Positions 18,232-26,304 of a DNA stretch of 64,000 nucleotides are shown one piece after another. Both the position numbers and the translations under genes were made by a program. How positions within the stretch are numbered: the first letter of the stretch is position 1; each line of letters starts with the position of its first letter. The notes below the pieces were generated by a model that worked only from the letters and a program-made list of their open reading frames with translations, was not told where the DNA came from and searched no databases. Source of the DNA: Butyrivibrio sp. (GTDB taxonomy: Bacteria; Bacillota; Clostridia; Lachnospirales; Lachnospiraceae); the NCBI GenBank assembly GCA_015056585.1, contig SVFZ01000070.1:1-64000 (forward strand), given 5' to 3'.

Positions 18232-18885
18232 ATGGAAAGAGTACGAAGGGAGCAGATGAAGCTCTACCTTGTTACAGACAGTACAAATCTGACTGAGGAA
18301 GAGTTTTTGCATAAGGTGGAGGATGCCCTTAAAGGCGGAGTCACCTTTTTACAGATAAGGGAAAAAGAAAGAAGTACGCTGGAATACATAGAGCTTGCCA
18401 AAAAAGTGCATGAAATCTCCGGGCGCTATAACGTGCCTATGGTGGTTGATGACAGAGTTGATGTGGCAATGGCAGTAGATGCAGAAGGCGTGCACCTTGG
18501 ACAGAGTGACATGCCGGTTGATATAGCAAGGAAGATCCTTGGCAATGAAAAGATAATCGGTGCAACGGCAAAGACCGTAGAACAGGCAAAAAAGGCCCGG
18601 CAGATGGGTGCCGATTACCTTGGCGTCGGAGCGATCTACCCCACAACCACTAAAGTTAAGACCATTATCACTTCGGTGGATACACTTAAAAATATCTGCA
18701 ATGAAGTGGATATATGTGTCAATGCTATAGGTGGTCTTAATAAGGACAATATTGATGTGCTAAAGGATGCGCCCGTATCCGGTATCTGCGTGGTGTCCGC
18801 AATCATGAAGAGCCAGGACCCATGTCTTGCGGCAAAAGAGCTTTTGGAGAAAATGAGTGAGCTGGGGATAGGGAAAAAAGTATGA
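18232..18885 (+). CDS. thiE: Thiamine-phosphate synthase
   Basis: A 217-residue TIM-barrel enzyme joining HMP-PP and thiazole phosphate. Motifs: LYLVTDS, FLQIREKERST, VVDDRVDVAMAVDAEGVHLGQSDMPV, YLGVGAIYPTTTKV and NAIGGLNKDNI. It is preceded by GGGAGGAG and lies 15 bases after thiM; it overlaps thiD by four bases. A second Met (residue 9, MKLYLVTDS) could be an alternative start, but the ribosome site favours 18232. Confidence 0.95.
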   Translation: MERVRREQMKLYLVTDSTNLTEEEFLHKVEDALKGGVTFLQIREKERSTLEYIELAKKVHEISGRYNVPMVVDDRVDVAMAVDAEGVHLGQSDMPVDIARKILGNEKIIGATAKTVEQAKKARQMGADYLGVGAIYPTTTKVKTIITSVDTLKNICNEVDICVNAIGGLNKDNIDVLKDAPVSGICVVSAIMKSQDPCLAAKELLEKMSELGIGKKV

Positions 18886-19664
18886 AAAAAGTTTTGTCGA
18901 TAGCGGGCAGTGACCCTTCCGGAGGAGCCGGAATACAGGCGGATCTTAAGACCATGGAAGCTCACGAAGTATACGGAATGAGCGTTATCACAGCTCTGAC
19001 TGCGCAGAATACCATGGGTGTTACCGGGAAACTTTCGGTATCAGCCGAATTTGTTCGAGAGCAGCTTTTGGCTGTGTACGACGATATTGTTCCGGATGCG
19101 GTCAAAATAGGCATGCTTCCTGATGCGGAAGTGATGAGTGCTGTAAAGGATGTGCTCACAGGGAGAGGGCAAAAAAATATCGTGCTGGATCCGGTGCTTA
19201 GTTCAACTTCGGGTACAAAGCTATCATCGGATGAAGCAATGAGTTTTTTGAAGAATAAGCTTTTCTCTGCCTGCACCCTGATAACACCAAATATTCCGGA
19301 AGCAGAGCGCCTTACAGGATGCAGCATAACATCAAAAGAGACTATGGAGGAAGCTGCAAAGATGCTGGGAGATGAGGCCGGCTGCAGCGTCCTTTTAAAG
19401 GGAGGTCACATGTCTTTTACACCGGAGCGCAGCGATGACCTTTTGTACCACGACAGCTCTTTTACCTGGTTTTCTGCAAAGCGACTTGATAATCCCAATA
19501 CCCATGGTACGGGCTGCACCTTATCCAGCGCAATTGCTTGCAATCTGGCAAAGGGACTTGATATCAAAGAGGCAGTAAAAGAGGCCAAAGATTATCTGCT
19601 TAGATGCATAGAAAAGGGGCTGGATTTGGGAAAAGGAAGAGGCCCTTTGGAACACAGGGCATAA
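18882..19664 (+). CDS. thiD: Hydroxymethylpyrimidine / phosphomethylpyrimidine kinase
   Basis: A 260-residue ribokinase-fold enzyme phosphorylating HMP and HMP-P. Motifs: SIAGSDPSGGAGIQADLKT at the N-terminus, TALTAQNTMGV, VLDPVLSSTSGTKL, TPNIPEAERLTG, LLKGGH, and the catalytic NTHGTGCTLSSAIA (about 206-219). It overlaps the end of thiE (ATGA-type coupling) and is followed after 81 bases by thiC. Confidence 0.95.
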   Translation: MKKVLSIAGSDPSGGAGIQADLKTMEAHEVYGMSVITALTAQNTMGVTGKLSVSAEFVREQLLAVYDDIVPDAVKIGMLPDAEVMSAVKDVLTGRGQKNIVLDPVLSSTSGTKLSSDEAMSFLKNKLFSACTLITPNIPEAERLTGCSITSKETMEEAAKMLGDEAGCSVLLKGGHMSFTPERSDDLLYHDSSFTWFSAKRLDNPNTHGTGCTLSSAIACNLAKGLDIKEAVKEAKDYLLRCIEKGLDLGKGRGPLEHRA

Positions 19665-19745
19665 CCTGAGATTTTACAATGATAGCCATATCAGGGTAAA
19701 AAAACAAACATAATATCGTATGAAAAAAGAAGGGAATTATTAGAA

Positions 19746-21050
19746 ATGAGAAATTACACAACACAGATGGATGCAGCAAGGCAGGGGATCATTACTCCCG
19801 AAATGGAGAAAGTTGCAAAAGATGAATACAGGACACCTGAGGAAATAAGGGACCTTGTTGCAAAGGGACAGGTGGCAATCTGTGCTAACAAAAATCATAA
19901 ATGCATTGAGGCAAAGGGCGTTGGTTCCATGCTTAAGACCAAGATAAATGTTAACCTCGGTGTTTCAAGGGACTGCAAGGATTATGATGTGGAGATGGAA
20001 AAAGTAATGGCTGCCGTGAATATGGGAGCCGATGCCATCATGGATCTTTCATCCCATGGCAATACCCAGCCATTTAGAAAAAAGCTTGTCGAAAGCTGTC
20101 CTGTTATGCTTGGAACCGTGCCTGTCTATGACAGTGTAATACATTATCAGAGAGATTTGTCTGAACTTACGGCAAAAGACTTTATCGACGTAATAAGACT
20201 TCATGCAGAGGATGGAGTTGACTTTGTGACTCTCCACTGCGGAATAACCAGAAAAACCATAGATCAGATAAAAAAGCACAAGAGAAAGATGAACATCGTC
20301 TCAAGAGGCGGATCTCTTGTGTTTGCATGGATGAGCATGACAGGTCAGGAAAACCCTTTCTATGAGTATTATGATGAAATACTTGATATCTGCAGGGAAT
20401 ATGACGTGACCATATCTTTAGGTGATGCTTGCAGACCCGGGTGCCTTGCTGATGCCAGCGATGTCTGCCAGATTGAAGAGCTGGTAAGACTGGGCGAACT
20501 TACCAAGAGAGCCTGGGAAAAAGATGTTCAGGTCATGGTGGAAGGCCCAGGACACATGCCTATGGATCAGATTGAGGCAAACATGAAAATGCAGCAGACA
20601 ATATGCATGGGAGCGCCTTTCTACGTACTTGGACCTCTGGTTACAGACATTGCACCGGGCTATGACCACATAACATCTGCTATCGGCGGTGCTATTGCGG
20701 GCGCAAGCGGAGCAGCTTTCCTTTGCTATGTAACACCTGCTGAACACCTTGCACTTCCGAATGTGGATGACGTTAAGCAGGGAATCATTGCTTCAAAGAT
20801 CGCAGCACATGCAGCAGATATTGCCAAAAAGATCCCACATGCCATGGACATCGACAATAAGATGGCGGACGCAAGAAGAGTCCTTGATTGGGATGCCCAG
20901 TGGGAATGTGCGCTGGATCCGGAGACTGCAAAGAAAATTCATGCTGACAGAGCGCCTGAATTTGACGATACCTGCTCAATGTGCGGTAAATTCTGCGCAG
21001 TAAGAAGCATGAACAAAGCACTTGCCGGAGAGCATATCGACATCCTGTAA
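19746..21050 (+). CDS. thiC: Phosphomethylpyrimidine synthase ThiC
   Basis: A 434-residue radical SAM enzyme turning aminoimidazole ribotide into HMP-P. The C-terminal cluster motif CSMCGKFC (CxxCx4C) is present near residue 414. Core motifs include [48 protein letters not shown] and VEGPGHMP. The short form without the long N-terminal domain is usual in clostridia. It belongs to the TPP operon. With no thiG/thiH/thiS in view, the thiazole half apparently comes from ThiW/ThiM salvage unless made elsewhere. Confidence 0.96.
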   Translation: MRNYTTQMDAARQGIITPEMEKVAKDEYRTPEEIRDLVAKGQVAICANKNHKCIEAKGVGSMLKTKINVNLGVSRDCKDYDVEMEKVMAAVNMGADAIMDLSSHGNTQPFRKKLVESCPVMLGTVPVYDSVIHYQRDLSELTAKDFIDVIRLHAEDGVDFVTLHCGITRKTIDQIKKHKRKMNIVSRGGSLVFAWMSMTGQENPFYEYYDEILDICREYDVTISLGDACRPGCLADASDVCQIEELVRLGELTKRAWEKDVQVMVEGPGHMPMDQIEANMKMQQTICMGAPFYVLGPLVTDIAPGYDHITSAIGGAIAGASGAAFLCYVTPAEHLALPNVDDVKQGIIASKIAAHAADIAKKIPHAMDIDNKMADARRVLDWDAQWECALDPETAKKIHADRAPEFDDTCSMCGKFCAVRSMNKALAGEHIDIL

Positions 21051-21185
21051 TGTACAGTAAGCTTTACAATTCAGTTGCCGGCCAATTTATGAGTGGACAT
21101 AAATGTTTGTTTTCATATTTTGCTGTGAGTCCTTTTCTTTGGTAATATAGACTTCGATGAATTTAGTACACGGCAGGTAATAGGA

Positions 21186-22166
21186 ATGTCTTTTACATAT
21201 GAAGTACAACAGGCAAAAAAGGATGCACATGAATTTGCGATGATAACAGGCTTTGACGGGAAGATCAGAGACCTTGTGATACCCGGCAGCATAGATGGCT
21301 ATATTGTGGAAGCAATAGGCAATCACTCATTTTCCGGAAGGGATGACATAGAGAATGTAAGTATCCCGGAGTCTGTAAAAATACTGTACGGATTTGCTTT
21401 TCATAACTGCAAGAACTTAAAGAAGATCACTCTTTTTGACAGCATACAGGATTACTATGACGGAGTCTGCAGACAGTGCGACAATCTTGAGGAAGTGGAG
21501 ATAACCGTTAACAACAGCTGGTTCGAGGTAATAAGAAGCTTCCTTGCGGATAATGACAAGACATTAAGGTTTTTGATCCACACCGGGGAGAAAAAAGCGC
21601 AGGATTGCGAGAATAGCGGGACTTCTGGAAACGGAAACAGCGGTGGCAAATCCGGATACCTGACTTCCTGTCTGACTTTTCCTGAATACGTTTATGATTT
21701 TAATGAGAATACCATGGCCCGGACTATTCAGTTTTCCATAGCCGGGTCAGGGTATGCTTTCAGAGAGTGCGTGGACAGGCGAAGGATCGATTACAGGCAG
21801 TATGATTCTCTTTTTGAAAAGGCTGTGATTGATGGCGGCGAGATTGCTCAGGATATATCGGTATATCGTATTCTTTATCCTGTTGAACTTGAAAGCCGCT
21901 ATCGCAGCGTCTATGAGAAATATATCAGGGATAATGCAGAAAAGATACTTGAGCGATATGTAAAAAAATGTGCATATTCATGTAATAATGCCGATGATAT
22001 TTTGCTTATCAGGAAGCTTTTGGAACATAGAGAGCTGTTTGGTGAAATGGCTGTAAATAGCGCAATTGAGCTGTCTGTTCAGTTTCAGGATACGGTACTG
22101 ACAGCGCTTTTAATGTCTGAAGGTTCTGCAATGGCGGAAAAGACAGTAACCGAGTTCGCTTTTTAG
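21186..22166 (+). CDS. BspA-type leucine-rich-repeat protein with helical C-terminus
   Basis: A 326-residue protein without a signal peptide. Residues about 25-120 contain three LRR_5/BspA-like units (IRDLVIPGSIDGYIVEAIG, IENVSIPESVKILYGFAFHNC, LEEVEIT). A Gly/Ser/Asn linker (about 144-158) leads to a predominantly helical C-terminal region I do not recognise. Being cytosolic, it is unlike secreted BspA adhesins. A possible promoter is TTGCTG plus TAATAT (21143-21148). Its stop codon overlaps the promoter of the next gene. Ribosome site weak. Confidence 0.7.
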   Translation: MSFTYEVQQAKKDAHEFAMITGFDGKIRDLVIPGSIDGYIVEAIGNHSFSGRDDIENVSIPESVKILYGFAFHNCKNLKKITLFDSIQDYYDGVCRQCDNLEEVEITVNNSWFEVIRSFLADNDKTLRFLIHTGEKKAQDCENSGTSGNGNSGGKSGYLTSCLTFPEYVYDFNENTMARTIQFSIAGSGYAFRECVDRRRIDYRQYDSLFEKAVIDGGEIAQDISVYRILYPVELESRYRSVYEKYIRDNAEKILERYVKKCAYSCNNADDILLIRKLLEHRELFGEMAVNSAIELSVQFQDTVLTALLMSEGSAMAEKTVTEFAF

Positions 22167-22194
22167 TGACAAACACTTTGAAAAAATGTATAAT
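22166..22194 (+). promoter_or_regulatory. Promoter of the membrane GGDEF gene, overlapping the upstream stop codon
   Basis: GTGACA (22166-22171), a 17-base spacer and a perfect TATAAT (22189-22194). The first base of the -35 box is the last base of the LRR gene stop codon, so the GGDEF gene can be transcribed independently. Confidence 0.75.
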
Positions 22195-22242
22195 TAAATC
22201 GTTAAACTAAATTATTTAATTATGCAGATTCGGGGATGTGCC

Positions 22243-23763
22243 ATGCCATATACTAAGGGAAAGGTCTACAGTTACGAAGACTTTATCAACGATAACAGGA
22301 AGCGGGTTAACGGATTTCTGAATATCGTTTTATGGGTTTGTATTTTAGTAGGTCCTTCTGTGGCATTTGGGAAAAAGATAGGTCTTTTTACTATGGCTCA
22401 GTACACGTCTGCAATAGTAATATCTGTTTTCATGCTTGTTGTCGCAGTCTTTCATACGTTTCTTGCAAGGAAATATCCATACTCCATCAAAGTGGGAATT
22501 CTTGCACTTGTCTTTCTGGATTCCCTTCTTTTTACCATGAATTATAATCACATAAGTATAAGTCTTCTTTGGTTTAGTGTGCCGATTTTGAGCATCATGT
22601 TCTGCGACCGGAAAATATACTGGTTTGCACTGGTGTTTAATTATGCAACAATGGCGCTGTCCACACTTGTGACTGCTTCGTTTTATGCAAGGTCAAGCTC
22701 AGCATATACTGACCCGGTAAAATACTTTTTTAACCACATGTGGGGAGTTACCTACGAAGCAAGTATTTTCATGCTGGCGGGATTTCTTTTGGGGAGACAT
22801 ACGATCACACATTATCGTGAACTGGTGCAGAGAAATAACGAGGTTGTGGAACAGATAAAGGAAACTACAGAGAAAATGAACATTCTCGATTCCATGGCTG
22901 AAATCTACGACAGAGTTAATTTGCTCAACTTTACAACAAATACAGAGATGTCCCTGAGAGATAAAACAAGAACTGAGCGCGGAATCGACCTGGATTATCA
23001 GACACATTCTCTTTTGAATCAGGAGCTTCAACAGACTGTTGTTCCCGATCAACAGGAAAAATTCATTGAATTTACCAATCTTTCCACGTTAAGATCAAGA
23101 CTTGCCAACAAGAAGATGATTACCGGCGAGTTCATCGATATAGTAAACGGATGGTTCAGGGCGCAATACATTGCTGTTGACAGAGCACCAGACGGAATTC
23201 CGAACATTGTCATATATACGATTACAAGTATTGACGAGGAAAAGCGAAGAGAAGAGGACCTTATCCGAATTTCCATGACCGATGAACTTACAAGGCTCTA
23301 CAACAGGCGTAGCTACGATGAAGATGTGGCAAGTTACAACGGAAAGATGATTCCATCAAACCTGGTAATATTCTCAGCCGACGTAAACGGGCTTAAGGAA
23401 GTAAATGACTCTCTTGGACACGCTGCCGGAGATGAACTCATTAAGGGTGCTGCAGAGTGCTTTGTTTCTTCAATTGGAAGCAGAGGAACAGTTTACAGAA
23501 TGGGCGGCGATGAATTTCAGGCCATTGTATTTTCCGATCATCCTGATCTTATCATGAATGAGATAAAGCAAAGGACAGGTAATTGGAAAGGAAAAACTGT
23601 TCAAAAACTTGCCGTATCTGTCGGCTATGCCACCGCTGAAGATGTGGAAAATCCTACAATAACGGCAATCGAAAGAATTGCTGATAAGAGGATGTACGAA
23701 GAAAAGCGTGGCTACTACCAGAGAGAGGGCATCGACAGAAGATGCGATAGCGGAAGAAAATAA
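22243..23763 (+). CDS. Membrane-bound diguanylate cyclase (GGDEF)
   Basis: About 506 residues: short cytosolic start, six or so membrane helices (about 20-195), a coiled/helical linker and PAS-like segment (about 200-330), then a GGDEF domain beginning DELTRLYNRRSYDED with intact active site YRMGGDEFQAI. No RxxD inhibitory site is visible ahead of GGDEF, so product inhibition may be weak (inference). Seven codons upstream there is an ATG at 22222 without a ribosome site; 22243 follows GGGGAT and is preferred. It makes c-di-GMP at the membrane; the ligand of the sensory part is unknown. Confidence 0.88.
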   Translation: MPYTKGKVYSYEDFINDNRKRVNGFLNIVLWVCILVGPSVAFGKKIGLFTMAQYTSAIVISVFMLVVAVFHTFLARKYPYSIKVGILALVFLDSLLFTMNYNHISISLLWFSVPILSIMFCDRKIYWFALVFNYATMALSTLVTASFYARSSSAYTDPVKYFFNHMWGVTYEASIFMLAGFLLGRHTITHYRELVQRNNEVVEQIKETTEKMNILDSMAEIYDRVNLLNFTTNTEMSLRDKTRTERGIDLDYQTHSLLNQELQQTVVPDQQEKFIEFTNLSTLRSRLANKKMITGEFIDIVNGWFRAQYIAVDRAPDGIPNIVIYTITSIDEEKRREEDLIRISMTDELTRLYNRRSYDEDVASYNGKMIPSNLVIFSADVNGLKEVNDSLGHAAGDELIKGAAECFVSSIGSRGTVYRMGGDEFQAIVFSDHPDLIMNEIKQRTGNWKGKTVQKLAVSVGYATAEDVENPTITAIERIADKRMYEEKRGYYQREGIDRRCDSGRK

Positions 23764-23772
23764 ATAAAAAGA

Positions 23773-23816
23773 CGCCCATGTCCCTCGCTAACACACAGGA
23801 ACATGGGCGATTTTTT
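23773..23816. terminator. Bidirectional terminator between convergent genes
   Basis: CGCCCATGT (23773-23781) pairs with ACATGGGCG (23801-23809) with T runs on the plus strand and A runs upstream giving T on the minus strand. It serves the GGDEF gene and the GH13 gene. Confidence 0.9.
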
Positions 23817-23817
23817 A

Positions 23818-25416
23818 TTATTGCAGAGCCGCTCTTTGGCCTTCAAGTTTGAATGCAACAAAAGACTGGCCTTGCAGAGTCAGGGTGTGGTCTTCCTGCT
23901 TAAAGAGGCCTATTGAATATACAGGTGTAAGTTTTGAGGCAGTTTTGCCTCCTCCCATAATATATGCTTTCTCCGGAAGGGCAACGCTTGCCTTATTTTC
24001 AGAAGGGTTTATTGCAAGGAGCAGATTTCCACGTCTGTAGACGAAAGGGAACTGCTCTTTTTCTGCGTATATCACGTCAAAAGAGCCGTCGGCCTGAAGG
24101 TCTGCATAGGTGTGCCTTAGCTTTATAAGGTCTTTTGTTACGTTAAGGAGCGAAGAAGGATCTTTTTCCTGATCTTCAACTGTAGGTGCATCTGAAGCAG
24201 AATCCTGAGGCAGATATAAATCTTCGGCGCTGGCATCTGAAAAGCCGTGGTTCTTGGAATTATCCCACTGCATAGGTGTTCTGGTGCCTGTTCTTGTGTA
24301 ACCGCCCTCCTTTGTGGGGATGTTAAGGTAACGCATACCGATCTCATCTCCGTAATATATGAATGGCACACCGGGAAGAGTCAAAAACAGCGCCCAGGCC
24401 AGCTTAAGCTCGTCGTAGTCCAATGTCAGGCGGGCTCTGGGAGTGTCGTGGTTGCAGGTGATGAAGCTGATGTAGCCGTCATCTTTGGTGTTGTCATATT
24501 TTGGAAGGTAGTCGATAAGGAAGCGCATGATATCGCCGTTTCCGTCCTTCTTAAAAAAGCTGTGGTCTCCGCCGGGAGTTTCATTGTCACGCAAAAGAGT
24601 GTTATAACCGTTTCCATGGTGATCGAGGTAAAAATCTGCATGGAAACCGCTCTTTAGAGCCTGCGTGGGATTGCACCACTCTGAGATGATGGCTGCGTCG
24701 GGATATTCTTTATCAAGCATCTGTCTAATATTTTTCCAGATGGCACCTGTAGCGGATTTGTTCTCATCATCATCTTTTACCAGGGAATCAGCCATATCTA
24801 CGCGGAATCCATCGCACCCGTGGTCCAGCCAGAAACGCATGATATCTTTTAAAGCCTCTCTGGTCGCTATACACTCGGGAGCATCAGGCGCAGACTGCCA
24901 GTCGGCAGTTCTGTTTAAAAAGCCGTAGTTGAGAGCCGGCTGACATTTAAAGAAGTTAAGCATATAGCAGCCGTCACGCTCTGCCTCTCCACCTATGTAA
25001 GGGTGGCCTGAAATGCCGTAAAACCAGCAGTTTGTCCAGATATAACGGTCTGAATACTCGTTTTTCTCAGCCTTCTTGCTTTCAAGAAACCATGGATGTT
25101 CTTCGGAAGTGTGTCCGGGAACAAGATCAAGAAGCACATGGATACCGCGCTTGTGTGCTTCTCCAAATAATCTGTAAAGGTCAGAGTTTGTGCCGTATCT
25201 GGGAGCTACCTTCCTGTAATCCCTGACATCATAGCCTGCATCCTTAAAAGGAGAGTCAAAAATTGGATTGATCCAGAGAGCATTGCATCCAAGATCCTTC
25301 ACATAGTCAAGTTTTTCAATAATACCGTTGATATCTCCAATTCCGTCGCAGTTAGTGTCTTTGAACGACTGAGGGTAAATTTCATAGAAAACAGCATCTT
25401 TTAACCAGTTTGGCAT
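23818..25416 (-). CDS. GH13 alpha-glucosidase (oligo-1,6-glucosidase / trehalose-type)
   Basis: A 532-residue cytosolic glycoside hydrolase starting MPNWLKDAVFYEIYPQSF. Catalytic residues of GH13: nucleophile D207 (GFRVD), acid/base E246 (IISEW) and D324 (CNHD). N-terminal DGIGD and LWINPIF regions are typical of the oligo-glucosidase group. It would release glucose from short alpha-glucosides (exact linkage not predictable). The reading frame extends 14 codons further upstream, but GGAGG precedes the Met at 25416, which is chosen. A perfect LacI/CcpA-like palindrome lies at the transcription start. Confidence 0.9.
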   Translation of the reverse strand: MPNWLKDAVFYEIYPQSFKDTNCDGIGDINGIIEKLDYVKDLGCNALWINPIFDSPFKDAGYDVRDYRKVAPRYGTNSDLYRLFGEAHKRGIHVLLDLVPGHTSEEHPWFLESKKAEKNEYSDRYIWTNCWFYGISGHPYIGGEAERDGCYMLNFFKCQPALNYGFLNRTADWQSAPDAPECIATREALKDIMRFWLDHGCDGFRVDMADSLVKDDDENKSATGAIWKNIRQMLDKEYPDAAIISEWCNPTQALKSGFHADFYLDHHGNGYNTLLRDNETPGGDHSFFKKDGNGDIMRFLIDYLPKYDNTKDDGYISFITCNHDTPRARLTLDYDELKLAWALFLTLPGVPFIYYGDEIGMRYLNIPTKEGGYTRTGTRTPMQWDNSKNHGFSDASAEDLYLPQDSASDAPTVEDQEKDPSSLLNVTKDLIKLRHTYADLQADGSFDVIYAEKEQFPFVYRRGNLLLAINPSENKASVALPEKAYIMGGGKTASKLTPVYSIGLFKQEDHTLTLQGQSFVAFKLEGQRAALQ

Positions 25417-25444
25417 AATGACCTCCATATAAAAAAATAATTCC

Positions 25445-25462
25445 GGAAACGTTTCCATTATA
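25445..25462 (-). promoter_or_regulatory. LacI/CcpA-type operator next to the GH13 -10 box
   Basis: GGAAACGTTTCC (25445-25456) is a perfect 12-bp palindrome with the central CG of LacI-family operators and cre sites. On the minus strand it sits directly after TATAAT (25457-25462), i.e. over the start of transcription, the classical repressor position. No LacI-type gene is present in the window, so either CcpA or a distant sugar regulator binds it. Confidence 0.75.
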
Positions 25463-25511
25463 TATCAGTTCATGATTTTAGTATATAACTTTTTTGAATT
25501 ATTGCTGATAC

Positions 25512-25566
25512 TTGCAAGAGAAAAAAAGAAGTGATATCTTATTTATGTTAGCATAGACTAACATAA
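25512..25566 (+). promoter_or_regulatory. ABC operon promoter with inverted-repeat operator
   Basis: TTGCAA (25512-25517), a 17-base spacer and TATCTT (25535-25540), followed by a perfect 9+9 inverted repeat: TTATGTTAG (25543-25551), six bases, CTAACATAA (25558-25566). Its position over the start site suggests repression by a dimeric regulator, perhaps TetR- or PadR-like, not encoded nearby. Confidence 0.6.
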
Positions 25567-25586
25567 GATGTGAGAGGAGAATCGAT

Positions 25587-26282
25587 ATGCTGGAGTTATC
25601 AAATATAAAAAAATCCTACGGCGAAGATGGCAGTCGTGTTGAGGTTTTAAAAGATATCAGTCTCAGTGTGGGAAAAGGAGAGTTTGTGGTTCTTTTAGGT
25701 CCTTCGGGTTCCGGAAAATCCACGCTCCTAAACATAATAGGAGGAATAGATACGGCAGATTCGGGAAATATACGAATAAGAGATAAGAATATGTCAGATA
25801 TGGATGAAAAGGCGCTTACAAGCTACAGACGAGAGCACCTTGGATATATTTTCCAGATGTACAATCTTATACCGAACCTTACTGTCAGGGAAAATATCGA
25901 AGTAGGTGCATATCTTTCCAAAAATCCCCTGGATATAGATGAGATCATTTCAACACTCGGACTTTGGGAGCATCAAAACAAGATTCCAAGCCAGCTTTCC
26001 GGAGGCCAGCAGCAGAGATGTTCAATCGGGAGAGCTATAGTCAAAAACCCCGATATACTCCTTTGTGATGAGCCTACAGGTGCGCTTGATTACAACACTT
26101 CCAAGGAAATCCTCGCGCTCATTGAAGAGGTAAATCATAAATACGGAAACACTGTTATAATGGTGACCCATAACGACGCAATCAAGAATATGGCTGACTT
26201 TGTGGTAAAACTCAGGGACGGAGTCATCAGAAAGAGTTACAGAAATGAGGAGAAAGTAAGTGCTGCTGACCTTGACTGGTAA
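25587..26282 (+). CDS. ABC transporter ATP-binding protein (MacB/LolD-like)
   Basis: A 231-residue ATPase. Walker A GPSGSGKST (about 38-46), Q-loop YIFQMYNLIPNLTV, signature LSGGQQQR (about 137-144), Walker B ILLCDEPTGALD (about 156-167) and H-loop VTHN. This subgroup works with FtsX-type permeases in peptide/lipid/lipoprotein export or antimicrobial-peptide resistance, not import. GAGAGGAG precedes the ATG. It is co-transcribed with the permease, 22 bases downstream. Confidence 0.93.
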   Translation: MLELSNIKKSYGEDGSRVEVLKDISLSVGKGEFVVLLGPSGSGKSTLLNIIGGIDTADSGNIRIRDKNMSDMDEKALTSYRREHLGYIFQMYNLIPNLTVRENIEVGAYLSKNPLDIDEIISTLGLWEHQNKIPSQLSGGQQQRCSIGRAIVKNPDILLCDEPTGALDYNTSKEILALIEEVNHKYGNTVIMVTHNDAIKNMADFVVKLRDGVIRKSYRNEEKVSAADLDW

Positions 26283-26304
26283 ATGGCAGTTTTAGGGGTA
26301 AAAA

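Noticed and set aside
24247-24657. 136-residue plus-strand frame within the GH13 gene
   Set aside because: It is the antisense of conserved GH13 catalytic motifs and has no start signal.
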